Shown: in pieces, positions 35,861-45,098 of the stretch
Layout: the number at the start of each line of letters is the position of its first letter
Position numbering within the stretch: the first letter of the stretch is position 1
Assembly (NCBI RefSeq): GCF_000420805.1
Contig: NZ_ATVQ01000003.1
Coordinates: forward strand, 248,001 to 312,000
Reading direction: 5' to 3'
Length of the DNA stretch: 64,000 nt
Origin: Yaniella halotolerans DSM 15476
Lineage (GTDB): Bacteria > Actinomycetota > Actinomycetes > Actinomycetales > Micrococcaceae
Translations under genes and position numbers: made by a program
The notes under the pieces: generated by a model
Told to the model about the DNA's origin: nothing
The model's database searches: none
The model's input: the letters and a program-made list of their open reading frames with translations, nothing else

Positions 35861-37246
35861 CTAGCGTGGGGTGTTGAGCGTCAACAGCTGTTTATTGACG
35901 AACTCGTCCATGCCTAACGGGCCGAGCTCGCGCCCAAAACCTGAACGTTTGACACCACCAAAGGGAAGATCTTCGCCACCAACGTTGAACGCGTTGACGT
36001 GGACCATTCCGACATCGAGCTGATCAGCGACCTGCTGGGCTCGTTCTTCATCCGCGGAGAAGACTGCGCCGCCCAACCCATAAACAGAGGAGTTGGCGAG
36101 TTCGATGGCTTCATCTTCGGTAGCAACACGGTAGACCATGACAACCGGTCCAAAGAGCTCTTGTGAGAATGCCTTCGAGGAGGCAGGGATGTCCGTTAGC
36201 ACGGTGGGGGCAACATAATAGCCTGGCAGGTCTGGGCGCTCGCCGCCGACCAGGACATTGGCACCTGCAGACCGGGCCTCATCAATTTGTTGCATGAGGC
36301 CGTTTGCTGCGGCTTCTGAGGACAACGGCGCATACTCATTGCGATTGGCTTCAGCCGGATCACCCGGGGTGAGTTCTGCGGCAAGCTTGGTTAATTCAGC
36401 CACGAACTCGTCGTAGATATCGTCCATGATGATCATGCGTTTATTCGAAGTACATGTTTGACCAGAGTTCGCTAGACGAGAGAACAGCGCCCGTCGAGCT
36501 GACGTTGCGACATCAGCTGAATCCAATACGATGTAGGGGTCTGATCCGCCGAGCTCCAACACGGCTTTCTTGAGATGACGACCGGCCTGCTCACCAACGG
36601 CCGAGCCTGCACGTTCTGAACCCGTGAGCGATACTCCATGGATGCGTGGGTCAGCAATGATCGTCGATGCTTGCTCATGGGTGGCAAAAACATTGATGTA
36701 TGCTCCCTCGGTCACGCCAGCTTTGTGCATGTATTCTTGGATTTTTAGCGCTGTTCCAGCACAGATTTCTGCATGTTTGAGCAGGACGGTGTTGCCCAGC
36801 ATGAGGTTCGGGGCCGCGAAACGGATGACCTGGTAGAACGGGAAATTCCACGGCATAATACCCAGGAGTGGTCCCAAGGGCTTCCGCCGCAAGATAGCCG
36901 TCTGACCATCAATGTTTTTTAGTGCCTGATCGGCAGTGAGTCGTTCGCCTTCTGTGGCGTAGTACCTGATGATCCGAGCGCAGTATTTGACCTCGCCGAT
37001 GGCCTCGCGTGAGTTTTTGCCCATCTCCAAAGTGGCCTGGGCAGCTAATTCCACGGCGTTTTCTTCGAAGAGGTCGGCAAGTTTCTCTAAAATCTTGCCG
37101 CGGTCTGTCATAGGCATTGCGGACCAAGTTGTATATGCCGCTGCGGAATCGGACAGAGCCTGCTGAATCCCTTCGTCGGTGGCGAAGGGAAACTCCTGCA
37201 GCAGTTCGCCAGTGGCAGGGTTCTGAATACGATACGTCGTGGTCAT
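35861..37246 (-). CDS. gabD: NAD(P)-dependent succinate-semialdehyde dehydrogenase
   Basis: A 461-residue aldehyde dehydrogenase close to the GabD1 type. It has 'GIMPWNFPFYQVIRFAAPNLMLGNTVLLKHA', the catalytic Glu in 'VLELGGSDPYIVLD' and the catalytic Cys in 'NSGQTCTSNKRMI', with the C-terminal 'LPFGGVKRSGFGRELG'. The 'LKHA' in place of the usual 'LKPS' is a GabD1-type feature. AAGGACC precedes the ATG. It follows the CoA-ligase-like gene after 163 bases in the same direction, so it may belong to the same catabolic unit. Other short semialdehydes are possible substrates. Confidence 0.85.
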   Translation of the reverse strand: MTTTYRIQNPATGELLQEFPFATDEGIQQALSDSAAAYTTWSAMPMTDRGKILEKLADLFEENAVELAAQATLEMGKNSREAIGEVKYCARIIRYYATEGERLTADQALKNIDGQTAILRRKPLGPLLGIMPWNFPFYQVIRFAAPNLMLGNTVLLKHAEICAGTALKIQEYMHKAGVTEGAYINVFATHEQASTIIADPRIHGVSLTGSERAGSAVGEQAGRHLKKAVLELGGSDPYIVLDSADVATSARRALFSRLANSGQTCTSNKRMIIMDDIYDEFVAELTKLAAELTPGDPAEANRNEYAPLSSEAAANGLMQQIDEARSAGANVLVGGERPDLPGYYVAPTVLTDIPASSKAFSQELFGPVVMVYRVATEDEAIELANSSVYGLGGAVFSADEERAQQVADQLDVGMVHVNAFNVGGEDLPFGGVKRSGFGRELGPLGMDEFVNKQLLTLNTPR

Positions 37247-37409
37247 CTGGGTCCTTAAACATCACGGTGGTTTATTCGCATTTCAATCTAAACGAACTGA
37301 GTCAAGAAATCATGGGTTCCCCGTCGTAATCGCAATGCGAAGTTGTACCAAAGGCAATGCAAAATCAGTATGAGGGGTGAGCGCGGACCAGGTAGCGCAA
37401 TGTGCTTTG

Positions 37410-39311
37410 CTACTGTTCGGCTCGCTCCGTGATTTCTTGCCAGGGGAGAAAGGCTGCATGTGTGCTGGATGGAAGCTGGTCTGCCGTGAGGTTGCCAAGA
37501 ACTGTCCGAGCATTTTTGGCTAGCCGATCTACAAAGATGATGGTTCTGGGTGCAGCTAATCCACCGAGCACGTTTTGGACGGAGTCGATGAGTTCGTCCG
37601 CGACCTCAAACATTCTTGAGGTAAAGGTGGGGGTACCGGAGACCGAGCGTTGCGGTAGCTCATTGGTGGCCGCGGAAGCCCCATCAAAGGGTTGGAGTTC
37701 TACTGCTGCGATGATGTTCTTTTTGAGGGCTGAGTTGAGAAGAACGGTCGCTTCAGCGCGGACGACAAAGGGATGATCTAGCATGACCCGTCGCACTGCA
37801 TCGAGTGAGATCAGTTGTCCCGCCATGGAGGCAAGCGAATCGGATCTGCCATGGTGCAAAAGCGAGGTCTCTTTGACGGTCACCATGTCAGAAGTTGAAA
37901 AGGTATTCGGTCCGTGACGGTCGTAGTTCGGAAGATACGATTCGACGCCATCAATATCGATTGTGGTTGAAACCATGCCGGGCACAGGATAAGTCAGGAC
38001 TAATTCGCCGGTTCCTGCACTGTGGCATTCTTGTCCGGCGTCATCGATGACTCGAGGACTGATTGCTGGCAATTGTGTTGTGCCACCCTGTACATGCGCT
38101 ATACCGCCGATCAGGACCTGGCCCCAGGCGTCCAGGACTTCGGCGCCGAGTGTGCCGAATGTTGTTTCCATCCACGTCCGAAGCTCGGGCTCGACTGCTT
38201 CACCGGCGGTGACCACCCGAGTCAGCGAGAGATCGTGGGTCAGCGGTGGAGTATCCGGTATCCAGGATCGAATAGTCCGCATCACCGAAGGTGGGGTGAC
38301 CAGAGTTTCAACTCCGTATCGGTGCATAATTTCCCAACCACGTTTTGTGCTTGGGACGTCGAGGGTGCCTTCATACAGTACGGCTTCCTGCCCGGCCAGC
38401 AGCGGACCAAGTAATCCATTCCAACTGGAAACCACCCAGGCAATATTGCCGGCACACCATAGGGGACCACTAGTCGCGACGGCTTGTTGGAATGAAGCAG
38501 CTCGGACGAGGACTCCGGCCACCGGGTGCTTGGTCAAAACAGGAATCGTATCGGATGTGGCCACCTGCATGCTGCATAGAATACTCTCGGCATTTCTGAT
38601 CGAACTGATCGTTTGGTGATCAGAACCCGTCTGCTGCGCATAATTGGGCGAGGTCGTGCCTCGTCCAGACATGAGTGTGTGGTACCAGTGGTCGCCGCTA
38701 AACCACGGAACATTGATACCGGTGCGTTGGACCACGATCGTGTGCTCTACGCTGTCGGCAGCGCCCAGCGCATCGTCAGCGCGGTTTTTTAACGGGAGTA
38801 CCGTTCCATGCCGCCATGCACCGTCCTGGGTTACAAATACTTTGGGTGCGATCAAGGCGAGCCGCTCGGCCAAGGCTTCACTGTGCACGGAGATGGGCAC
38901 AATACTCCACTGGGCACCGAGCCCGATGCACGCTAGCAACGTGACGACGGTTTCTGGCAGCCACCCGGTGTAGAGGGCTACCGAGTCCCCAGCCCCGACT
39001 CCTAAATCACGTAGCGCACCGGTCATCAACGAGACTTCTCGTTCAAGCTCGCTATATGTCATGGTGCGGCGATCGCCGGGTTCGCCTTCCCAGTAGAAGG
39101 CGATGCGGCCCGCGGCATTTTGTTGGTGGCGGCCGAGAAGATTCCACAGGGGATCTATCGTGGCACCTGGGAACCATTCGCCATCCAGCCGGTCATCGCG
39201 GTGTCGTTTCCAGTAGACCTCCGGGGGTTGGTGCCAGTCCAGGGTGTCGACAATCGGTTTCCAAATCCTCTGCATATCCTCGGGCAAATTCGAGTGTGTA
39301 GCTTTAGCCAT
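37410..39311 (-). CDS. Acetyl-CoA-synthetase-like protein with degenerate catalytic motifs
   Basis: The 633-residue length and the N-terminal half ('EWFPGATIDPLWNLLGRH', 'AFYWEGEPGDRRTMTYSELEREV', 'LACIGLGAQWSIVPISVHSEALAERL') place it in the acetyl-/acetoacetyl-CoA synthetase family. The enzyme motifs are decayed. The TSGSTGKPKG loop is replaced by 'CSMQVATSDTIPVLTKHP' (246-263), the WWQTETG segment by 'AWGQVLIGG' (395-403), TGD by TSD (473-475), and the catalytic-Lys segment PKTRSGK by 'AKNARTV' (598-604). It is probably inactive as a ligase, or works differently. It overlaps iclR by eight bases. Confidence 0.75.
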   Translation of the reverse strand: MAKATHSNLPEDMQRIWKPIVDTLDWHQPPEVYWKRHRDDRLDGEWFPGATIDPLWNLLGRHQQNAAGRIAFYWEGEPGDRRTMTYSELEREVSLMTGALRDLGVGAGDSVALYTGWLPETVVTLLACIGLGAQWSIVPISVHSEALAERLALIAPKVFVTQDGAWRHGTVLPLKNRADDALGAADSVEHTIVVQRTGINVPWFSGDHWYHTLMSGRGTTSPNYAQQTGSDHQTISSIRNAESILCSMQVATSDTIPVLTKHPVAGVLVRAASFQQAVATSGPLWCAGNIAWVVSSWNGLLGPLLAGQEAVLYEGTLDVPSTKRGWEIMHRYGVETLVTPPSVMRTIRSWIPDTPPLTHDLSLTRVVTAGEAVEPELRTWMETTFGTLGAEVLDAWGQVLIGGIAHVQGGTTQLPAISPRVIDDAGQECHSAGTGELVLTYPVPGMVSTTIDIDGVESYLPNYDRHGPNTFSTSDMVTVKETSLLHHGRSDSLASMAGQLISLDAVRRVMLDHPFVVRAEATVLLNSALKKNIIAAVELQPFDGASAATNELPQRSVSGTPTFTSRMFEVADELIDSVQNVLGGLAAPRTIIFVDRLAKNARTVLGNLTADQLPSSTHAAFLPWQEITERAEQ

Positions 39312-40053
39312 TACGGAGATTTCCTTTGCAGGAGACGGCGGTGCGAGTCAGGATATCAACGACTTTGCTGAGATCCACAGAAGAGGTATTGGGCGCTACG
39401 GCTGCGCTGAGGGCCGCTACCACATCGTCATCAGCATCTTTTATCAGAACCGCAACTTCTGCGGGTCGAAGCACATCGGTTGGCCCCATAAAGAGGTCCT
39501 CTGCATTAGCCCACTCTTGCCGATTTTGTTCCGCGGTAGCTGCCAGATCTGCAGATGCCTGACTCAAGATGAACTGCCAGTGTTCATCGTCGGTTCTCGA
39601 GGCAAGCAGCCGCCCAGGGGCCGATGCTAGTGCGGGCGTTGAGGTAGGTGGAGAGCGGAAGGGGCCTTGATCTCCGGCATCCACTTGGTCAAGGCAGACA
39701 AGTTCGTGACCCACCAAGATGGAAGTGCTGATAGTCGCCTGTAGCTGATCACGAAGGGCCACAACAAAGGGCGAGACAGCGTTCAACACAGGATGTTTGC
39801 TGAGGTAGTGGGTTGAGAGGCGACTAATCTCTGGGCCCAACCCATACCGCAAGGTGGTTGGATCTTGTATTGCAAAATCTGCAATAACCAGGGATCGCAA
39901 CAGTCGGTGCACAGTAGGTACAGACATTCCGGATCGTTCGGCAAGATCTGTCAGATGCTGCAAGGCAGGCCCCTCAGCTAGGAGGGACAAGAGCTTTGTG
40001 GCATTACGAATCGTGCCCAAGCCGCCCCTGGGGCTCGCGTTGCGTTCAGGCAT
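39304..40053 (-). CDS. IclR-family transcriptional regulator
   Basis: A 249-residue IclR-type regulator: N-terminal winged helix ('NATKLLSLLAEGPALQHLTDLAERSGMSVPTVHRLLRSLV', about 17-56) and a C-terminal ligand-binding domain ('TISTSILVGHELVCLDQVDAG', 'SAPGRLLASRTDDEH'). ATG 40053 has GGAGG six bases upstream and is preferred to the frame's first start eight codons earlier. It is divergent from the livG operon and co-transcribed with the CoA-synthetase-like gene, so it probably senses the imported acid or its CoA ester. Confidence 0.87.
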   Translation of the reverse strand: MPERNASPRGGLGTIRNATKLLSLLAEGPALQHLTDLAERSGMSVPTVHRLLRSLVIADFAIQDPTTLRYGLGPEISRLSTHYLSKHPVLNAVSPFVVALRDQLQATISTSILVGHELVCLDQVDAGDQGPFRSPPTSTPALASAPGRLLASRTDDEHWQFILSQASADLAATAEQNRQEWANAEDLFMGPTDVLRPAEVAVLIKDADDDVVAALSAAVAPNTSSVDLSKVVDILTRTAVSCKGNLRNG

Positions 40054-40083
40054 CTCCCGCCTCCAATGTAATGACAACCTTTT

Positions 40084-40139
40084 TCTATAGCTGCTGTTGA
40101 TTTTTACATAGTGAAAGTCTATTGTCTATTCCATAGTGA
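40084..40139. promoter_or_regulatory. Divergent promoter region iclR/livG with two CATAGTGA repeats
   Basis: On the plus strand TTGATT (40097-40102) and TATTGT (40120-40125) with a 17-base spacer form a good promoter for livG. On the minus strand TATAGA (complement of 40084-40089) may be the -10 of iclR. The direct repeat CATAGTGA occurs at 40107-40114 and 40132-40139, 25 bases apart, one in the livG spacer and one just after its -10. This is where an IclR-type protein would be expected to bind. Confidence 0.55.
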
Positions 40140-40233
40140 TCTAAGCCACATTTTGTGATTCTTGCTTCGCTACATGAAAACGCCAGGCAATGACGTTTGG
40201 ACTGTGGCCGTGGCCGACTATGAGGAGAAACTA

Positions 40234-41061
40234 GTGCGAACACGCGCATATCAGCATTCGCTCAGTGGGAGCACCCTCCCGCCAGGGGAACCCTTACTTG
40301 AAATCTCTGATCTATCTCTGCGCTTCGGCGGTGTAAAGGCCTTGACCGATGTGAACCTTACCGTCGAAACGGGAACGATTCACTCTATTATCGGGCCGAA
40401 CGGGGCGGGCAAGTCATCACTGCTCAATTGCGTCTCGGGCCTATATAAGGCAACCGCCGGGCAAATCCTGCTGCAGACATCCGGGACAAAAGATCTTGCG
40501 AAACTGCCCCCGCACAAGGTTGCGCGCCTGGGCGTGGCTCGAAGCTTTCAGAACATTGAATTATTCGATCAGCTGTCGGTCTTGGACAACATCATGCTTG
40601 GCCGGCATATCCATATCAAAAAAGACCCGTTTATGGCCATGTTTTGGTTTGGGCCGGCGAAACGACAGGAAATCCGTCAGCGCGAGCTGGTCGAAGAAGT
40701 TATTCACTTACTCAAACTGCAGCAGTACCGAAACCAGCCCGTCGGTGCACTTGCCTACGGTATCCAAAAACGTGTCGAACTGGGTAGAGCGTTGGCTATG
40801 CAACCGTCCTTGCTGTTGCTTGACGAGCCGATGGCCGGCATGAACGTCGAAGAAAAAGAAGACATGGCCCGCTATATCCTCGACATTCACGAGCTGGCGG
40901 GTCTCACTGTGGTGTTAATTGAGCACGATATGAGCGTTGTGATGGACATTTCGAACCGCGTGACGGTACTGGACTTTGGAAAAGTCATCGGAGATGGAAC
41001 GCCGGAAGAAGTTATGGCGAATCCAAAAGTGATCGAAGCGTATTTGGGAGCGGGGGAGTAG
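40234..41061 (+). CDS. livG: Branched-chain-type ABC transporter ATP-binding protein LivG
   Basis: A 275-residue ATPase: 'LEISDLSLRFGGVKALTDVNL', Walker A 'GPNGAGKSSLLN', 'ARSFQNIELFDQLSVLDNIMLGRH', Walker B 'LLLLDEPMAGMN', switch His in 'LIEHDMSVVMDI', which is the LivG type. The signature motif, usually LSYGxQ/R, is 'LAYGIQKRVELGRAL'. GTG 40234 with GAGGAG six bases upstream is taken as the start; TTG 40162 and ATG 40174 in frame lack a site. It is the first gene of a seven-gene importer and CoA-ligase operon. Confidence 0.9.
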   Translation: MRTRAYQHSLSGSTLPPGEPLLEISDLSLRFGGVKALTDVNLTVETGTIHSIIGPNGAGKSSLLNCVSGLYKATAGQILLQTSGTKDLAKLPPHKVARLGVARSFQNIELFDQLSVLDNIMLGRHIHIKKDPFMAMFWFGPAKRQEIRQRELVEEVIHLLKLQQYRNQPVGALAYGIQKRVELGRALAMQPSLLLLDEPMAGMNVEEKEDMARYILDIHELAGLTVVLIEHDMSVVMDISNRVTVLDFGKVIGDGTPEEVMANPKVIEAYLGAGE

Positions 41062-41063
41062 GA

Positions 41064-43103
41064 ATGAATCAGACAACGCATACTCCAGTCGCGCAGATGC
41101 AGGAGGGTGGCACCCCTAAGGCAGATATGACCATGCCGCAGCTGCTGCAAGACCTGGCTCGGAGTCGTCCCGACAGTGTGGCAATGCAAGAAAAGCGCTA
41201 CGGCATCTGGCAACCGACCAGTTGGAAAGAGTATCACGAACGGGTCAGCGATTTTGCTCACGGTTTAGCTTCGCTGGGCGTGCAGCGTGGCGAAATTCTT
41301 GCTGTGCTGGGGGATAACCGACCGGAATGGCTGATTTCGGAATTGGCTGCTCAATCTCTTGGGGCGTCAGTGGTGGGGATATATCCGACCTCAATCGGGG
41401 ACGAACTTCACCATATTATTGCTTCAGCAAATAGCAGGATTGTCGTGGCGGAGGATCAGGAGCAAGTTGATAAGTTGCTCCTACTTGCCGAGGGTGACCC
41501 CTCGCTGGGGATTGAACGGGTAATCTACTACGACCCCCACGGGTTAGAACAATACACCGATGAGTTATTGGTGGAATTTACCGACATTGAAGATACCGGA
41601 CGGACGTGGGGTGAGAACCACCCCGGGTGGTTAGAGGAGCAGATCAGTGCAGGTGCTGCCACCGATACAGCCGTCATTTGTACGACATCTGGCACCACCT
41701 CTAAACCGAAGTTGGCGGAGCTGTCGCATCGAAATCTGCTGTCCATGGCAGAGCATTTGGCAACAGCGGATCCGATTACGTCCAAAGATCGCTATGTTTC
41801 GTTGCTGCCGTTCGCCTGGATCGGCGAGCAAATGCTGGCTGTGGCTTGTGGGCTGGCGCATGGGCTCACCGTGTCATTCCCTGAAGACGCCTCGACACAA
41901 AAAGCGGATATGCGGGAGATCGGGCCGGACTTGATGTTTGCGCCCCCACGCATCTGGGAGTCAATGCTTACTGAAGTACAGGTGAGAATTGATGAATCTG
42001 GTCCAATCAAGCGCGCATTCTTTGGGTGGGGTTACGAGGTCTCGGATCGTGTGGCAACGAAGCGGATGCAAGGCGAAGAACCCGGAGCTTGGCTCAAGAT
42101 GTTAAACGTCGTCGCTAATGCCGTAGCGACGCGATCGGTCCGCGAACAACTTGGACTGACTCGTCTGAAACGGTGCTACACCGGAGGGGCCCCGCTAGGG
42201 CCGGATGTTTTTCGGTTTTTCCATGCCATCGGCGTGAACCTCAAACAGATCTATGGTCAAACCGAAATTACGGGTATCGCGGTAGTACACCGCGATAATG
42301 CAGTGAAGTTTGACACCGTCGGGGTGCCGATCGAGGAAACCGAAATCGCATTCGGTGAGCAGTCCGAGATCATGTTGCGTTCGTCTTCGGTTTTCAAAGG
42401 GTACTACCAGAACGCTGAAGCAACCGAAGAAACCATCACGGACGACGGATGGCTGTACACCGGGGACGCCGGGTATCTCGACGACGACGGTCAACTCGTA
42501 GTCATCGACAGGCTCAAGGACGTGAGAACTGCACCGGATGGCAGTCTGTACTCCAACGCCTATATCGAGAATAAACTCAAGTTCTCGCCCTATGTCGAAG
42601 AAGCTGTCGTTCTCGTCAACGAAGATGGGCCCCTAGCCCAGCCGGGCGAAAAATCCCCGCGGCTGAACGTCATCATTACGATCGACCCCACGACGGTTGG
42701 CGCCTGGGCTGAACATGAACGGCTCTCTTACTCTACGTACGCGGATCTTGCAGCCAAATCAGAAGTGTATAACCTCATCGCCATGGAAATTGCTCGAGCG
42801 AACGAAGACCTCAACGAAGGTATTCGGATCGGAAGATTCGTCCTGCTCCACAAGCAATTTGATCCTGACGATGACGAGATTACGCGTACCCGAAAGGTAC
42901 GGCGCAATGTTATCGAACAGCGATACGCGCCGGTCATCGAGGCCCTTGAATCCGACGCTGATCAAGTCACGCTCACTTCGACAGTGACGTATCAAGACGG
43001 ATCCGTTGTCGAACGTCCCATCCCGTTGGAGATATTCGACCTGAGCACGTTCCAGATTCCAACCGGGACAAAACAACGCAAAGTCTGGAGTGGACGACCA
43101 TGA
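41064..43103 (+). CDS. Long-chain-type acyl-CoA synthetase (AMP-forming)
   Basis: A 679-residue adenylate-forming ligase of the long-chain fatty acid-CoA ligase group. It has the P-loop 'TTSGTTSKPK' (207-216), the A5 motif 'IYGQTEITGI', 'YTGDAGYLDDDGQLVVIDRLKDVRTAPDG' and the C-terminal 'TRTRKVRRNVIEQRY' carrying the likely catalytic Lys. These look functional. The gene sits between livG and livH, a placement known for fatty- or aromatic-acid importers, so the enzyme probably activates the imported acid. GGGGGAG precedes the ATG, and the end overlaps livH by four bases. Confidence 0.88.
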   Translation: MNQTTHTPVAQMQEGGTPKADMTMPQLLQDLARSRPDSVAMQEKRYGIWQPTSWKEYHERVSDFAHGLASLGVQRGEILAVLGDNRPEWLISELAAQSLGASVVGIYPTSIGDELHHIIASANSRIVVAEDQEQVDKLLLLAEGDPSLGIERVIYYDPHGLEQYTDELLVEFTDIEDTGRTWGENHPGWLEEQISAGAATDTAVICTTSGTTSKPKLAELSHRNLLSMAEHLATADPITSKDRYVSLLPFAWIGEQMLAVACGLAHGLTVSFPEDASTQKADMREIGPDLMFAPPRIWESMLTEVQVRIDESGPIKRAFFGWGYEVSDRVATKRMQGEEPGAWLKMLNVVANAVATRSVREQLGLTRLKRCYTGGAPLGPDVFRFFHAIGVNLKQIYGQTEITGIAVVHRDNAVKFDTVGVPIEETEIAFGEQSEIMLRSSSVFKGYYQNAEATEETITDDGWLYTGDAGYLDDDGQLVVIDRLKDVRTAPDGSLYSNAYIENKLKFSPYVEEAVVLVNEDGPLAQPGEKSPRLNVIITIDPTTVGAWAEHERLSYSTYADLAAKSEVYNLIAMEIARANEDLNEGIRIGRFVLLHKQFDPDDDEITRTRKVRRNVIEQRYAPVIEALESDADQVTLTSTVTYQDGSVVERPIPLEIFDLSTFQIPTGTKQRKVWSGRP

Positions 43104-43972
43104 CACAATTTCTTGTGCTTCTCATCTATGGGCTCTCAGAAGGCGCAATCTTAGCGTTAGCTGCTCTTGGCTTTGTCTTGATTTACAAAGCCACCGGCGT
43201 CATCAACTTTGCCCAAGGTGAGTTCCTACTTATTGGGGCGTATACCTTCTACACGGCATTTGTGATCTTCCAGCTACCGGTCGTGGTCGCCTTGCTCATC
43301 GGTGTAGTGGTGGCCGTTATCGTCGGTATGCTAGTGGAACGACTGATCCTTCGGCCGATGGTCGGACAAAGTCATATTTCCATCATCATGGTCACGATCG
43401 GGTTGGCCGCTGTGCTCAGCTCAATCGTGCAGATGTTCTTCGGAACGCAACCACGGTCGATGCCAAACGTGTTCCCAACGGCATCTGTTCCTGTCCTCGA
43501 AGGTGCTGTACCGGCGAACCGGCTCTGGGTACTTGCTGTAGCAGCAGTGGTGTTGACACTATTGACCCTGTTTTTCCAAAAATCCAAGCACGGTATCGCA
43601 ATGCGTTCGGTGGCCGATGACGAACAGGCAGCTATGACCGTCGGTATTTCTGTCCGTCGCATTTTCACCATGTCATGGGGATTAGCAGCGGTCAGTGCGC
43701 TCGTCGCTGGTGTGTTACTTGCGGACCTGACCACGGTAGAAATGGGCATCGTCAACTTCGGTCTCATGGTTTTTCCTGTCGTGATCTTAGGTGGGCTGGA
43801 CTCTGTTCCAGGCACCATCGTCGGTGGACTGACCATCGGCCTGATCACACAGTTCACTTCCGGGTACTTCGACCCTGGACTTGCCGAAATTGTGCCTTAC
43901 ATAGTTCTGGTACTCATCTTGTTGGTTCGGCCATACGGCATCTTCGGTGAGAAACGAATCGAAAGGGTTTGA
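43100..43972 (+). CDS. livH: Branched-chain-type ABC transporter permease LivH
   Basis: A 290-residue permease with about eight membrane helices. The N-terminus 'LIYGLSEGAILALAALGFVLIYKATGVINFAQGEFLLIGAY' is the LivH hallmark; 'MRSVADDEQAAMTVGISVRRIFTMSWGLAAVSALVAGVLLAD' is the cytoplasmic coupling loop region, and 'VILGGLDSVPGTIVGGLTIGL' closes the domain. It is coupled to the preceding ligase gene by an ATGA overlap and to livM a few bases later. The substrate cannot be read from the permease. Confidence 0.93.
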   Translation: MTQFLVLLIYGLSEGAILALAALGFVLIYKATGVINFAQGEFLLIGAYTFYTAFVIFQLPVVVALLIGVVVAVIVGMLVERLILRPMVGQSHISIIMVTIGLAAVLSSIVQMFFGTQPRSMPNVFPTASVPVLEGAVPANRLWVLAVAAVVLTLLTLFFQKSKHGIAMRSVADDEQAAMTVGISVRRIFTMSWGLAAVSALVAGVLLADLTTVEMGIVNFGLMVFPVVILGGLDSVPGTIVGGLTIGLITQFTSGYFDPGLAEIVPYIVLVLILLVRPYGIFGEKRIERV

Positions 43973-43977
43973 GGGTT

Positions 43978-45039
43978 ATGGCAGCTGTACAAACAGGGCG
44001 ATACCACCGCTCATATAATTCAGAGTTCCGGCTCTGGAATACTACACCGCAGATTACCCGGATGGTCATACTAGCGATAGTGCTCGTTCTGATACCGCTG
44101 GTGTTTGACAACTATTGGATGGCGCTGGTCAACACCGCACTCATCGCCTCAATCGGGGCCATCGGACTCAACATTCTGGTTGGTTTCACCGGACAGATAT
44201 CCCTTGGACAAGGTGGGTTCCTGGCGGTTGGTGCATTTACGTCCGCGATACTCACCGACCGGATGGGCGTGCCCGTATTCTTTTCAATCATTGGGGCGGT
44301 CTTGCTCACTGCCGCAGTGGGGATGATCTTTGGACTACCTGCGCTGAGGCTCAAAGGACTATATCTGGCCATTGCCACGCTGGCATCTCAAATGGTCATT
44401 ATTTTCATAGTCCGACGCTGGGATTTTCTCACTGAAGGACAGGGCTTCGTCGATGTCATGCGACTGGAAGTCTTTGGATTCAGCATTGAGCGTGCGAACT
44501 TTGAACAACAGTGGTACATGATTTTGCTGGTCATCACGATCATTGCAGCATTTGTCGCCACCAATATCTTCCGCACTGGAGTGGGCCGGTCATTTATGGC
44601 GGTCCGTGACCAAGACATCGCAGCATCGGCCATCGGGGTCAATCTCACCCGTGCGAAGATCACCGCCTTTGGTGTCTCTAACGGTTTCGTGGGACTTGCC
44701 GGTGCGCTCATGGCTCACTACACGGAGATTATCTCCTGGGAGCGATTCACACTCGACGTATCGATTCAGTATTTGGCCATGATTATCGTCGGCGGCCTGG
44801 GCTCAGTTGCCGGCTCGATCTACGGGGCAGCTTTTATTACCTTTCTACCGGTTCTAACACGCATGCTGGCTGACGAACTTGGTGGCGTTGCCCCGACACT
44901 TCGACAGCAGCTCCCCGCGTTCGAACATGCGATCTTTGGTCTGACCATCATCGTGTTCTTGATCCTCGAACCCAAGGGACTCAACAGAATATGGGAGCGC
45001 ATTAAAGAATATTTCAGGTACTGGCCATTTAGATACTAA
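43978..45039 (+). CDS. livM: Branched-chain-type ABC transporter permease LivM
   Basis: A 353-residue permease: 'IGLNILVGFTGQISLGQGGFLAVGAF' (the LivM motif), 'LPALRLKGLYLAIATLASQM', 'FMAVRDQDIAASAIGVNLTRAKITAFGVS' (coupling loop) and 'IIVGGLGSVAGSIYGAAFITFLP'. ATG 43978 is chosen, with AAAGGG ten bases upstream; TTG 43969 in frame is an alternative. It is the partner of LivH for the membrane pore. Confidence 0.92.
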   Translation: MAAVQTGRYHRSYNSEFRLWNTTPQITRMVILAIVLVLIPLVFDNYWMALVNTALIASIGAIGLNILVGFTGQISLGQGGFLAVGAFTSAILTDRMGVPVFFSIIGAVLLTAAVGMIFGLPALRLKGLYLAIATLASQMVIIFIVRRWDFLTEGQGFVDVMRLEVFGFSIERANFEQQWYMILLVITIIAAFVATNIFRTGVGRSFMAVRDQDIAASAIGVNLTRAKITAFGVSNGFVGLAGALMAHYTEIISWERFTLDVSIQYLAMIIVGGLGSVAGSIYGAAFITFLPVLTRMLADELGGVAPTLRQQLPAFEHAIFGLTIIVFLILEPKGLNRIWERIKEYFRYWPFRY

Positions 45040-45098
45040 AACGTCCAACTGCATTGCAACGATGAATCTCTCTCATCTCTACCCTGAAGGATAAAACA

